A stretch of 6,645 nt of DNA from positions 1 through 6,645 of the forward strand of contig JBAQYG010000033.1 in assembly GCA_049299915.1 (NCBI GenBank), read 5' to 3'. Within the stretch, counting starts at the first letter, position 1, and every line of letters begins with the position of its first letter. Positions 1 through 6,375 of the stretch are shown piece by piece. The position numbers were made by a program, and so were the translations under genes. The stretch is from JAVHQB01 sp049299915. Lineage in GTDB: Bacteria; Patescibacteriota; Minisyncoccia; UBA6257; JAVHQB01. Below the pieces are notes generated by a model. That model ran no database searches. It was not told the DNA's origin and saw only the letters and a list, made by a program, of their open reading frames with translations.

Positions 1-20
1 CCACCCCTTTTAAGGGGTGG
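1..20 (-). terminator. Probable intrinsic terminator hairpin at the end of the operon
   Basis: A perfect inverted repeat has 9-nt arms (CCACCCCTT and AAGGGGTGG) around 2 nt; physically this is a 7-bp GC-rich stem with a 6-nt AT loop. It begins 15 bp after the stop codon of the last minus-strand gene, where a Rho-independent terminator is expected. The U-tract that would follow on the minus strand lies outside the window, so termination in that direction is inferred. The plus strand has only a weak T run after the hairpin (TTCTT), so it could at best act weakly in both directions. Confidence 0.65.
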
Positions 21-35
21 TTCTTAAATCACTAT

Positions 36-794
36 TTACTCCTGAACTGGCAATTCTTGTTGTATAGAAGGTTCTTTCAAGCTTTTGTATAACTCGTAAG
101 TAAAAGCTAAGGAAACAATTGGCATAGCAATAGAAAGTAATTGTCCTATGGAACCCAACCATCGTAATATCATGGAAACAATTCCCATACAGAAACCGAA
201 AGCAAGCATATGGCTAAATACCTTCCAGGTATTTCCTTTAACTAAATCGAAGCTTGCGCGGAGAGCTGCCATATTTTTTAAACCTCTTTCTAATACTATA
301 AAAGGCACTGCAAAATACATAATGGCTAAAAGTATACCTGGAATAACAAAAATTAAGGAAGCCAAGGCAATTAGTAAACCGCTTAAAAATAAAGCACCAA
401 AATAATCCCAATATTTAAGCTTACTTTTTTCCAATAATTTACCAAAGCCTATTAGGGCATCTTCTTTAAGAGCCATGATAAAGGCGAGAGAAATAAAGCT
501 AGAGAGTACTAGAGAGATTAAACCTACTATAAGAGCTACTAAAAGCATAATCCACAAAAAAGGACTCCTTAGCGCTGCTGACAACAATAAACTGGGGCTA
601 ACACGACTCAGAGTTATCATGCCTAATAATGAATAACCAGGAAAAACAACTAGGGTTATGCCCATAATAAGGGCGGCTGCAAAACCTATGCCCATTTCTA
701 CCAATAAAAGATAGACTATGTTTTTCCAGCGTGGTTTAACTAATTCCCAGGCGCTGAAAACTAATTTTTTAAAAGTTTCTAAAAAAGCGTTCAT
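36..794 (-). CDS. Polytopic integral membrane protein of unknown function (six predicted helices)
   Basis: This 252-residue protein has about six hydrophobic segments, near residues 25-50, 78-108, 133-151, 153-170, 194-212 and 216-236, with a short charged C-terminal tail. There is no catalytic motif. Residues 151-193 (IPG, then FAVPFIVLE, then ALRASFDLVKGN.WKVF) resemble the conserved 'IPG ... P.vv.E ... A...S..l.kGn.w..f' pattern of poorly characterised bacterial membrane proteins such as the YciC/DUF975-like and GPDPase-membrane-domain groups. That resemblance is pattern recognition, not a search result. It is the last gene before the hairpin. The 34-bp gap from the sugar kinase is the widest in the operon, is almost pure AT, and has no clear ribosome binding site. 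It may be co-transcribed; a role in sugar uptake cannot be claimed, as no transporter signature is visible. Confidence 0.8.
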   Translation of the reverse strand: MNAFLETFKKLVFSAWELVKPRWKNIVYLLLVEMGIGFAAALIMGITLVVFPGYSLLGMITLSRVSPSLLLSAALRSPFLWIMLLVALIVGLISLVLSSFISLAFIMALKEDALIGFGKLLEKSKLKYWDYFGALFLSGLLIALASLIFVIPGILLAIMYFAVPFIVLERGLKNMAALRASFDLVKGNTWKVFSHMLAFGFCMGIVSMILRWLGSIGQLLSIAMPIVSLAFTYELYKSLKEPSIQQELPVQE

Positions 795-828
795 AATATA
801 AATTAATTAATAATAAAGATATTGTATT

Positions 829-1836
829 TTAATCGACCATTTTTATTTTTACCGATTGATAAATAGTTTTGGGCAAGTGTGCATAAGCAAATAATCCGGT
901 AGAAGCCCCGACAAACCTTACTACATTATAGGCGTTAATAGTCCCATAGCGCAAGGCTTCTTCTATGTCTTGGTTTCGCCATTCAGCTAACAAGTGGGAA
1001 TGATTTTTTTGAAGCCCATAGACAAAACCGCTTAAAAAAGCATCTCCTGCACCTGTTTTTTCCACTTGAGTCTTTGGTTTAATGGCCCCTACTTGCCAAA
1101 TATTTTTACCATTAGAAGCTAGGGCCCCCTTGTCTCCATCAGTCATAACTATTATGCCCGGTACTAATCTATCCAAGGCCTTAAAAATATTTAACCATTG
1201 ACTGTATTTTTTATTAGTCAGGTAGGCACCTTCTTCACGATTAAGAAATAAAACGTCTATATCTTTTAGCCAATGAGGATTTTTCTTAAAGATATCTAAA
1301 TCCCCTCTGCCAGGATTAGCAGCAAGAGTAAATTGTTTTGCCTTCTTTTGTTTTAAAAGCGATTGCCAAATTTCTTTTTGACCATTGAGTGAGCCAACAA
1401 TAATTATTTTGGCATCTAATTTTTTCTTTGTAAAAATATCTTTTGGCCAATTATAACTAGCATCCCTATAATTCAAAATGGTTCGTTCCCCGTTTTCTTC
1501 TACTAAAATAGTAGAAAGGGGCAATTCTTTTAAAGATTTTAAATCCAAAAGACCATTAGATATTTTATCATCACGCAACACCTGTAAAATATCTTGAGAA
1601 GTCTTACCTATACAGTTAAGACTTATTAAACCAACTTTTAACCCCTGCCTAGAAAAACTAATAGCCGTATTAAGGGCGCTCCCTCCATAGTTTGTGATTA
1701 TGTTCTCGACTTTCAATTTGGCTCCTAAGGGTAAACCTATATATGGTCTTTTCTGAAAATTAATCGTTTGGGCACGATCTATTCCACTTAAAAAAATATC
1801 TTTAGTAATTGTACCGACTGTAATAATATCCAACAT
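829..1836 (-). CDS. PfkB/ribokinase-family carbohydrate kinase, substrate unknown
   Basis: This 335-residue ATP-dependent sugar kinase of the ribokinase fold is complete. Visible family marks are GGSALNTA at 51-58 (the first PfkB signature, substrate binding), NREE at 199-202, TDGDKGA at 232-238 (nucleotide site) and TGAGDAF at 261-267, which is the anion hole with Asp265 as predicted catalytic base. The family phosphorylates ribose, fructose, fructose-6-P, tagatose-6-P, adenosine and others, and the sequence alone does not fix the substrate. The context favours a pentose or a pentose-phosphate-pathway sugar: it lies 8 bp after the transketolase C-terminal gene. A ribokinase would feed ribose-5-P into the operon's pathway; a fructose-6-P or sedoheptulose-7-P kinase would work downstream. 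The ATG start has no Shine-Dalgarno. The first residues (MLDIITVG) match the usual first beta strand, which supports this start. Confidence 0.92.
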   Translation of the reverse strand: MLDIITVGTITKDIFLSGIDRAQTINFQKRPYIGLPLGAKLKVENIITNYGGSALNTAISFSRQGLKVGLISLNCIGKTSQDILQVLRDDKISNGLLDLKSLKELPLSTILVEENGERTILNYRDASYNWPKDIFTKKKLDAKIIIVGSLNGQKEIWQSLLKQKKAKQFTLAANPGRGDLDIFKKNPHWLKDIDVLFLNREEGAYLTNKKYSQWLNIFKALDRLVPGIIVMTDGDKGALASNGKNIWQVGAIKPKTQVEKTGAGDAFLSGFVYGLQKNHSHLLAEWRNQDIEEALRYGTINAYNVVRFVGASTGLFAYAHLPKTIYQSVKIKMVD

Positions 1837-1844
1837 AATAAAAA

Positions 1845-2834
1845 TTATCGATTAAGAATTCTTTTTGCCGCAGCAATGACATCTTTAGCACCCAATCCGT
1901 AATATTCCAAGAGTTCCTCGCCACTCCCTGTCTGTCCAAATTGGTCATTGACTCCTAATATTTCCATAGGAATCGGCATAACTTGACTGTAAAATTCACT
2001 AACAGCTGAACCAAAGCCACCCATTTTCTGATGGTCTTCCAAAGTAACTACTCGACCAATTTCTTTTCCTATTCTTAGAAGAGTAGCTTCGTCTAATGGT
2101 TTTATAGTAGAAAAATTAATCACTTCTACCTCTATGCCTTCTTTTAAAAGTTCCTTGGCTGCTATAAGAGCCTTAAAAATAATCGGACCAGTGGCTAAGA
2201 TAGCAACAACGGCTTGTTTTTTATTTTCTGGTGACCAGAATATTTCTGCCTTACCTATTTGACAACCCGTATCTAGATTTGTAATAAGAGGGCTTTTCTC
2301 TCTGCTAAGCCTAATATATGTAGGACCAATCCACTGAGCTGCTAGATAGGTCAAACGCCTGGCTTCCAAATAATCACAAGGAGAGAGGACTGTCATATTA
2401 GGAAGAACTCTCATTAAAGCGATATCTTCTAAAGCTTGATGGGTAGCCCCATCGGCTCCTACAGTGAGTCCTCCATGAGAGCCAACTATCTTAACATTTT
2501 GATTGTTATAACAGATTGTCGTTCTTATTTGTTCCCAAGTACGTCCTGGAGAAAAAATTGCATAAGAGGCGGCGAAAGGAATTTTACCTAAATGAGCTAG
2601 TCCAGCAGCTACTCCTATTAAATTTTGCTCAGCAACGCCTACCTCGATATAATTTTCAGGAAAACGCGTTTTAAATTTTTCCACTTGAGTAGATTCTGAA
2701 AGATCCGCTGAAAGGGCTACAACTTGACGGTTTTTTTCACCGGCCAATAAAAGACCTTCGCCGAAACCAACTCTAGTTGTTTCGCGTTTAACTTTCTCTA
2801 AAAAAATAGTTTCTTTGATTCCGTTTTTAAGCAT
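1845..2834 (-). CDS. Transketolase, C-terminal subunit (pyrimidine-binding and C-terminal domains)
   Basis: This 329-residue protein is the second half of a split, ThDP-dependent transketolase, which moves two-carbon units between ketose and aldose phosphates in the cytoplasm. The pyrimidine-binding domain spans about residues 18-185. GVAEQN at 66-71 holds Glu69, the glutamate that activates the thiamine aminopyrimidine. HGGLTVGADGATHQ at 120-133 is the conserved substrate and cofactor loop, followed by SPCD at 151-154 and YIRLSR at 173-178. The C-terminal domain fills about 200-329. It must pair with the N-terminal subunit encoded directly upstream; only 2 bp separate that TAG stop from this ATG, so translational coupling is likely. 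An AGGT on the minus strand, at 2843-2846, nine bases before the ATG, is the nearest thing to a Shine-Dalgarno in the window. The length is normal for split transketolases. DXS and pyruvate dehydrogenase beta are less likely given the partner. Confidence 0.96.
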   Translation of the reverse strand: MLKNGIKETIFLEKVKRETTRVGFGEGLLLAGEKNRQVVALSADLSESTQVEKFKTRFPENYIEVGVAEQNLIGVAAGLAHLGKIPFAASYAIFSPGRTWEQIRTTICYNNQNVKIVGSHGGLTVGADGATHQALEDIALMRVLPNMTVLSPCDYLEARRLTYLAAQWIGPTYIRLSREKSPLITNLDTGCQIGKAEIFWSPENKKQAVVAILATGPIIFKALIAAKELLKEGIEVEVINFSTIKPLDEATLLRIGKEIGRVVTLEDHQKMGGFGSAVSEFYSQVMPIPMEILGVNDQFGQTGSGEELLEYYGLGAKDVIAAAKRILNR

Positions 2835-2836
2835 AC

Positions 2837-3673
2837 CTATATACCTGTTAAAAGTTTAATAGCTTTTTCCGCTTCCTTTATTGTAGGAGCTTTGCCGTGC
2901 CACTGTGCTTTATTTTCCATAAATTTCACACCCTTACCGGACACTGTATTAGCAATGATTACTATCGGACCAATTTTATAATTCTTGGCTTTATATAAAG
3001 AATGAATAACTGTTTTTAAATCATTACCATCTATGGTTATGACTTCCCAACCAAATGATTTATATTTTGCCTCTAAATCATCAAGGGGTAATATCTTTTC
3101 GGTATCACCAGTTATCTGAATATGATTTCTGTCTATGATAGCCACTAAATTATCTAAATGATATTTATTGGCTAAAAGAACTGCTTCCCAAGTATTTCCT
3201 TCATCTTGTTCGCCATCAGACATGAGGCAAAAAACATGATTCTTTTTGTGGTTCATTTTGAGTGCTAAAGCCATGCCTACTGCTTGAGACAATCCCTCTC
3301 CCAATGGTCCTGATGTATTTTCCACTCCAGGCAATTCCCCTCTATGAGGATGTCCTTGAAGAGGTGACCGGAAGCTTCTAAACTCTTGTAATTTTTCCAC
3401 ATTAAAAAACCCAGCAAAAGCTAGAGTAGCATAAAGTGCTGGTGCATAATGTCCGCAAGATACGACAACCAAATCTCTGCCTTCGGAAATAGGATTGAGA
3501 ATATCATATTTAACACTTCCTCCGAAATAAAGACCAACCATTTCTTCGACACTCCCCAATGGTCCGGCCGTATGACCAGAACCGGCTTTAGCTAACATTT
3601 GAATAATTTCTACCCTAATTTTAGTGCAGAGATTTTCTAATTCTTTAATTTGATCTTTGGAAGGAAGGGGCAT
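2837..3673 (-). CDS. Transketolase, N-terminal subunit (ThDP diphosphate-binding domain)
   Basis: This 278-residue protein is the first half of the split transketolase and binds the diphosphate and metal of thiamine diphosphate. Motifs in order are GSGHTAGPLG at 31-40 (substrate-binding His34), GHYAPALYA at 74-82, GHPHR at 107-111, SGPLGEGLSQAVGMAL at 121-136, the ThDP motif SDGEQDEGN at 152-160 ending in DRN at 181-183, and WHGKAP at 258-263. In the ThDP motif Ser replaces the usual first Gly of GDG, while the metal-binding Asp and the closing Asn are kept. The length and the break point before the pyrimidine domain match split enzymes of archaea and CPR bacteria, so this is not a truncation. 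It starts one base after the epimerase stop (TAA-T-ATG), which suggests re-initiation. It is the only gene here with a TAG stop. Confidence 0.96.
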   Translation of the reverse strand: MPLPSKDQIKELENLCTKIRVEIIQMLAKAGSGHTAGPLGSVEEMVGLYFGGSVKYDILNPISEGRDLVVVSCGHYAPALYATLAFAGFFNVEKLQEFRSFRSPLQGHPHRGELPGVENTSGPLGEGLSQAVGMALALKMNHKKNHVFCLMSDGEQDEGNTWEAVLLANKYHLDNLVAIIDRNHIQITGDTEKILPLDDLEAKYKSFGWEVITIDGNDLKTVIHSLYKAKNYKIGPIVIIANTVSGKGVKFMENKAQWHGKAPTIKEAEKAIKLLTGI

Positions 3674-3674
3674 A

Positions 3675-4343
3675 TTAAGATATTAGATTTTCCAACATTT
3701 GAATTCTTATTAAAGGCTTCTCCTGTCTTTCAAAAATGGCCGAACCTACAGCTGCAAGACTAGCCCCAGCTTTAAAAATGGCTTTAATGTTATCTTCATT
3801 AATTCCACCGTCTACTTCTATTTTTAAATTAGGAAATAACTTATGAAAATATTTGATGCGTTCTAAAATCATAGTATCAAAACTCTGTCCGCTAGGGCCC
3901 GGATTTACTCCTAATATTAAAAGTAAATCAATATTATTAATATTGGGCTTAAGGGTCTCTAAAACAGTACTATTTAGAGTACTAGGATTAACGGCTAAAC
4001 CGATTTCTCCTTTAAATTCTTTGGCCCATTTAGCAAGAGCTGGAAAATCATTCTTAATTTCTACGGGAACAATAATTCTTCTGGGTTTTAAATGAAGCCA
4101 TTTGGCCATCGCTTCTTCAACATTTTTTACCATCAAATGTAGTTCAAACATATATTTTTTAGAATTCTTGCTGGGCATTTGCTTATCATTAATTCGAGAG
4201 GGATCAGTTAAATTTTTCCAGTTAGTGAATTTACCGTCAGCAACATCTATCTGGATCCAACCAGTATACTCTCCTAGCTTGCCCATCGTTGCAAAAAAAT
4301 CCTTACTAGTTTTAACGTTAATAACTGGTATGATTTTGGCCAT
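3675..4343 (-). CDS. rpe: Divergent ribulose-phosphate 3-epimerase (TIM barrel)
   Basis: This 222-residue protein of normal family length is predicted to interconvert ribulose-5-P and xylulose-5-P. The recognisable RPE pattern is IDVADG at 32-37 (Asp33, metal ligand and acid/base), ELHLMV at 67-72 (His69, metal ligand), GLAVNPST at 115-122, GVNPGPSGQSF at 145-155 (phosphate and flap loop), EVDGG at 176-180 (Asp178, second catalytic Asp) and VGSAIF at 199-204 (phosphate site). Several normally conserved residues differ. Gln31 replaces the metal-binding His of HIDVMDG, the N-terminal PSIL serine strand reads IPVIN, Ala35 replaces the active-site Met, and GFGGQ reads GPSGQ. About six extra residues lie between IDVADG and ELHLM. 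The location between rpiB and transketolase strongly supports an epimerase role. Other members of the superfamily (allulose-6-P epimerase, hexulose-6-P synthase) are less likely. It follows rpiB by 8 bp and has no Shine-Dalgarno. Confidence 0.88.
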   Translation of the reverse strand: MAKIIPVINVKTSKDFFATMGKLGEYTGWIQIDVADGKFTNWKNLTDPSRINDKQMPSKNSKKYMFELHLMVKNVEEAMAKWLHLKPRRIIVPVEIKNDFPALAKWAKEFKGEIGLAVNPSTLNSTVLETLKPNINNIDLLLILGVNPGPSGQSFDTMILERIKYFHKLFPNLKIEVDGGINEDNIKAIFKAGASLAAVGSAIFERQEKPLIRIQMLENLIS

Positions 4344-4351
4344 AGAGTATT

Positions 4352-4798
4352 TTAAAAATTTCTTTCTAATTTGTAAATCTTTTTCAAACGTCGCATGTAT
4401 TTACCATCTTTTTTAAGGGGTGTTTTAAGCCAAGTAGTTATTATTTTCTGAGCTTCAAGCTTCTTAAGATAATCACTGGGTAAACAAGCAATGTTTACAT
4501 TATCATCAGCAGTAGCAGCCGTAGTCACTTTTGAGTTCCAAAACAAACCAGCTCTAACATTTTTGAATTTGTTGGCAACAATACATACCCCTATTCCACT
4601 ACCACAGATTAAAATCCCTTTATTCTTTTTATCTTTACTAACCTGTTGCGCTACCTGTGCTGCTATATCTGGATAATCATCGTCTTTTATTAATTTCAAA
4701 TTACCTAAATCGGTAAAAGAAATATTTTGTTCTAACAAATATTTTTTCAGTTCTTCTTTTAAAGAGAACCCTCTATGATCGGCACCTAAAAATAACAT
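4352..4798 (-). CDS. rpiB: Ribose-5-phosphate isomerase B (RpiB/LacA/LacB family)
   Basis: This 148-residue protein of normal length is predicted to interconvert ribose-5-P and ribulose-5-P as a cytoplasmic dimer. Key features are GADHRGF at 5-11 (Asp7 and His8, ring binding), DYPD at 41-44, ICGSGIG at 64-70 with Cys65 as the predicted proton-shuttling base and Ser67 in the anion hole, NKF at 76-78, VRAGL at 81-85, and MRRLKKI at 135-141 (phosphate-binding Arg). The helix that normally carries the ring-opening His (RxHN in E. coli RpiB) reads ATADDNVN at 95-102, so Asp98 and Asp99 stand where His and Asn are expected. Allose-6-P and galactose-6-P isomerase activity belong to the same family, but the neighbours point to the pentose phosphate role. 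It begins one base after the GAPDH stop (TAA-T-ATG), without a Shine-Dalgarno. Confidence 0.94.
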   Translation of the reverse strand: MLFLGADHRGFSLKEELKKYLLEQNISFTDLGNLKLIKDDDYPDIAAQVAQQVSKDKKNKGILICGSGIGVCIVANKFKNVRAGLFWNSKVTTAATADDNVNIACLPSDYLKKLEAQKIITTWLKTPLKKDGKYMRRLKKIYKLERNF

Positions 4799-4799
4799 A

Positions 4800-5822
4800 T
4801 TATTTTAAATAAGGTTCTAATTTAATAACGTGTTTAAGAAGGGTCCAAGTATAACCCCATTCGTTGTCATACCAAGCCATCACTTTCACTAAATCGCCGT
4901 CTACTACTTTGGTTAAACCCAAATCTACTAAACATGGACAAATATTCCCTAAGATATCACTGGAAACTAATGGTTCGTTGGTTACTTCTATTATTCCTTT
5001 CCAATCATTGGATTGACTAGCAGAAACTAAAACTTCGTTTATTTCTTCTACGCTAGTTTGTTTTTGGGAAATAAAGGTAAAGTCTATAAGAGATCCAGAG
5101 ATGACTGGCACTCTAACAGATAGGCCATCAAATTTATTATCTAAACTAGTTACGACTTGGGCCACTGAAATAGCTGCTCCAGTAGTCGAAGGCACTATAT
5201 TATCAGCCCCCGCTCGTCCACGGCGCCAATCCTTAGAATCAATACCATCTACTATTTTTTGAGTTGCAGTATAAGCATGAACGGTATTTAAAATAGCTTT
5301 TTTGATTCCTATTTTATCACTTAAAATTTGAGCTAAAGGTGCTAGGGCATTAGTAGTACATGATCCGTTAGAAGTGACATTAGTAAGAGCAAGGTCTTTT
5401 TCGTTAATTCCCAATAGGACTGTCTTAACTTTAAGATCATCTTTTTTAACGGGAGCGGTAATGACCACTCTTTTGGCCCCTGCTTGAATATGAGCAGAAG
5501 CTTTATCATAACTATCAAAAACTCCCGTAGCTTCTACAACTACATCTACATCCAAATCTCCCCAGGGTAAATTTATTGGATCTTTTTCTTGAATGACTAA
5601 AATATTTTGACCATTAACAACTAGATAATTTTTATCTCCGACTATTTTTACTTCTACTTCGGCAGAAAATTCTCTATAGACCGAATCGTGCTTTAAGAGA
5701 TAGGCCAAATTATTAACATCGCTCAAATCATTAATAGCCACTATTTCTATCTGAGGATAATCAAGCGATTGTCTTAAAAATGTCCTCCCAATTCTACCAA
5801 ATCCATTAATAGCTACCTTCAT
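4800..5822 (-). CDS. gap: Glyceraldehyde-3-phosphate dehydrogenase, NAD-dependent type I
   Basis: This 340-residue, full-length phosphorylating GAPDH converts glyceraldehyde-3-P, NAD+ and phosphate to 1,3-bisphosphoglycerate and NADH. The Rossmann domain starts with INGFGRIGR at 5-13; Asp32 in AINDL is the residue typical of NAD over NADP preference. The catalytic site is SNGSCTTN at 151-158 with Cys155, plus His182 in TVHAYTATQK. The phosphate-site regions follow: STTGAA at 212-217 and RVPV at 237-240. WYDNEWGYT at 317-325 closes the protein. Gly153 and Ala159 stand where many bacterial enzymes have Ala and Cys (SNASCTTNCLAP), a minor change. It is separated by 9 bp from the upstream DJ-1-like gene and by 1 bp from rpiB, so it is co-transcribed with pentose phosphate genes, not with phosphoglycerate kinase as is common elsewhere. 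It would draw off the triose phosphate made by transketolase. Confidence 0.97.
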   Translation of the reverse strand: MKVAINGFGRIGRTFLRQSLDYPQIEIVAINDLSDVNNLAYLLKHDSVYREFSAEVEVKIVGDKNYLVVNGQNILVIQEKDPINLPWGDLDVDVVVEATGVFDSYDKASAHIQAGAKRVVITAPVKKDDLKVKTVLLGINEKDLALTNVTSNGSCTTNALAPLAQILSDKIGIKKAILNTVHAYTATQKIVDGIDSKDWRRGRAGADNIVPSTTGAAISVAQVVTSLDNKFDGLSVRVPVISGSLIDFTFISQKQTSVEEINEVLVSASQSNDWKGIIEVTNEPLVSSDILGNICPCLVDLGLTKVVDGDLVKVMAWYDNEWGYTWTLLKHVIKLEPYLK

Positions 5823-5831
5823 AATAATTTT

Positions 5832-6365
5832 TTAATTTGTTTGTTGTATATTTTTAATAAGGGCTTGAGCGAAAATCATTGTTGCTTCTGGACCATTGGC
5901 AGTAATAATCTTCCCGTCTTCTACCAAATCTTGGTTCAAATAATTTGCACCTTCTGCCTTTAGTATTTTAGCAAATTTTTTATCTAATGGGCTAGTCCAC
6001 ACAGTCGCATTCTTGCCATTAAGAATACCTGCTTTAGCTAAAATTGCCGGAGCAACACAAATAGCTCCTATAACTTTTCTGTTTTGATTAGCTCGTCTAA
6101 TTAGATCATGAATAATATCACTCTCTAGATAAATTTGAGCTCCACTGCCACCTATTAAAACTAGCGCTACTATCGATTCTAAATCAATACTTTCTAGAGT
6201 AACATTAACATTAACATCTCCGCCATCAACACCCCATGCTATCCCCTTTTCACTCGAAGCCGTTTCTATTAAGAAACCAGCTCTCTCCAAAATTTCTTTA
6301 GTAATAAAATATTCTTCATCCTTAAAGGACTTCTTAGCAATAATGATTATAATTTTGGAAGGCAT
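5832..6365 (-). CDS. DJ-1/PfpI-family protein (putative glyoxalase, deglycase or metabolite-repair enzyme)
   Basis: This 177-residue single-domain protein has the DJ-1/PfpI flavodoxin-like fold. Visible marks are an acidic pair at Glu17/Glu18 (one of which should contact the nucleophile), IGGSGA at 71-76 (usual iPGG oxyanion turn), and the nucleophile elbow AICVAPAILAKAG at 101-113 with Cys103. After it come NGKNATVW at 116-123 and NGPEA at 157-161. Val104 follows the Cys, where PfpI proteases and Hsp31-type enzymes have His; DJ-1 itself also lacks that His. This argues against a protease and favours a DJ-1-like role with small carbonyls or acyl phosphates. It lies 9 bp upstream of gap and 11 bp downstream of the methyltransferase gene, and has a possible promoter of its own. 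No Shine-Dalgarno precedes the ATG. Exact substrate unknown. Confidence 0.9.
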   Translation of the reverse strand: MPSKIIIIIAKKSFKDEEYFITKEILERAGFLIETASSEKGIAWGVDGGDVNVNVTLESIDLESIVALVLIGGSGAQIYLESDIIHDLIRRANQNRKVIGAICVAPAILAKAGILNGKNATVWTSPLDKKFAKILKAEGANYLNQDLVEDGKIITANGPEATMIFAQALIKNIQQTN

Positions 6366-6375
6366 ATCTGCTTGT

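Larger units (their letters stand above)
36..6365 (-). other. Predicted operon: DJ-1, gap, rpiB, rpe, split transketolase, PfkB kinase, membrane protein
   Basis: Eight complete genes run in one direction with gaps of 9, 1, 8, 1, 2, 8 and 34 bp, and the block ends at a GC-rich hairpin. The six central genes encode consecutive or linked steps of the non-oxidative pentose phosphate pathway plus GAPDH, which supports a single regulated unit. The methyltransferase 11 bp upstream could belong to the same transcript; the candidate extended -10 box in its stop codon is the main reason to place the operon start at the DJ-1 gene. No operator, riboswitch or internal terminator is visible between the genes. 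Confidence 0.75.

Noticed and set aside
148..405. Plus-strand ORF of 85 codons
   Set aside because: It is antisense to the membrane protein gene, whose hydrophobic pattern is coherent; the plus-strand product is lysine-rich without motifs.
795..828. Promoter in the AT-rich gap before the membrane protein (TACAAT around the kinase stop)
   Set aside because: A TACAAT hexamer is present but no reasonable -35 or TGn extension is found, and such hexamers are expected by chance in this AT-rich stretch.
2837..2839. Transketolase split as a sequencing error or pseudogene
   Set aside because: Each half begins and ends at a natural domain boundary, the downstream half has its own start, and this split form is well known in related lineages.
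3853..4416. Two plus-strand ORFs (80 and 104 codons) opposite rpe and rpiB
   Set aside because: They are shadows of two well supported enzyme genes and have no start signal or domain of their own.
4491..4676. Plus-strand ORF of 61 codons
   Set aside because: It is antisense to rpiB; its hydrophobic look follows from the complement of the Asp/Lys/Asn-rich coding strand.
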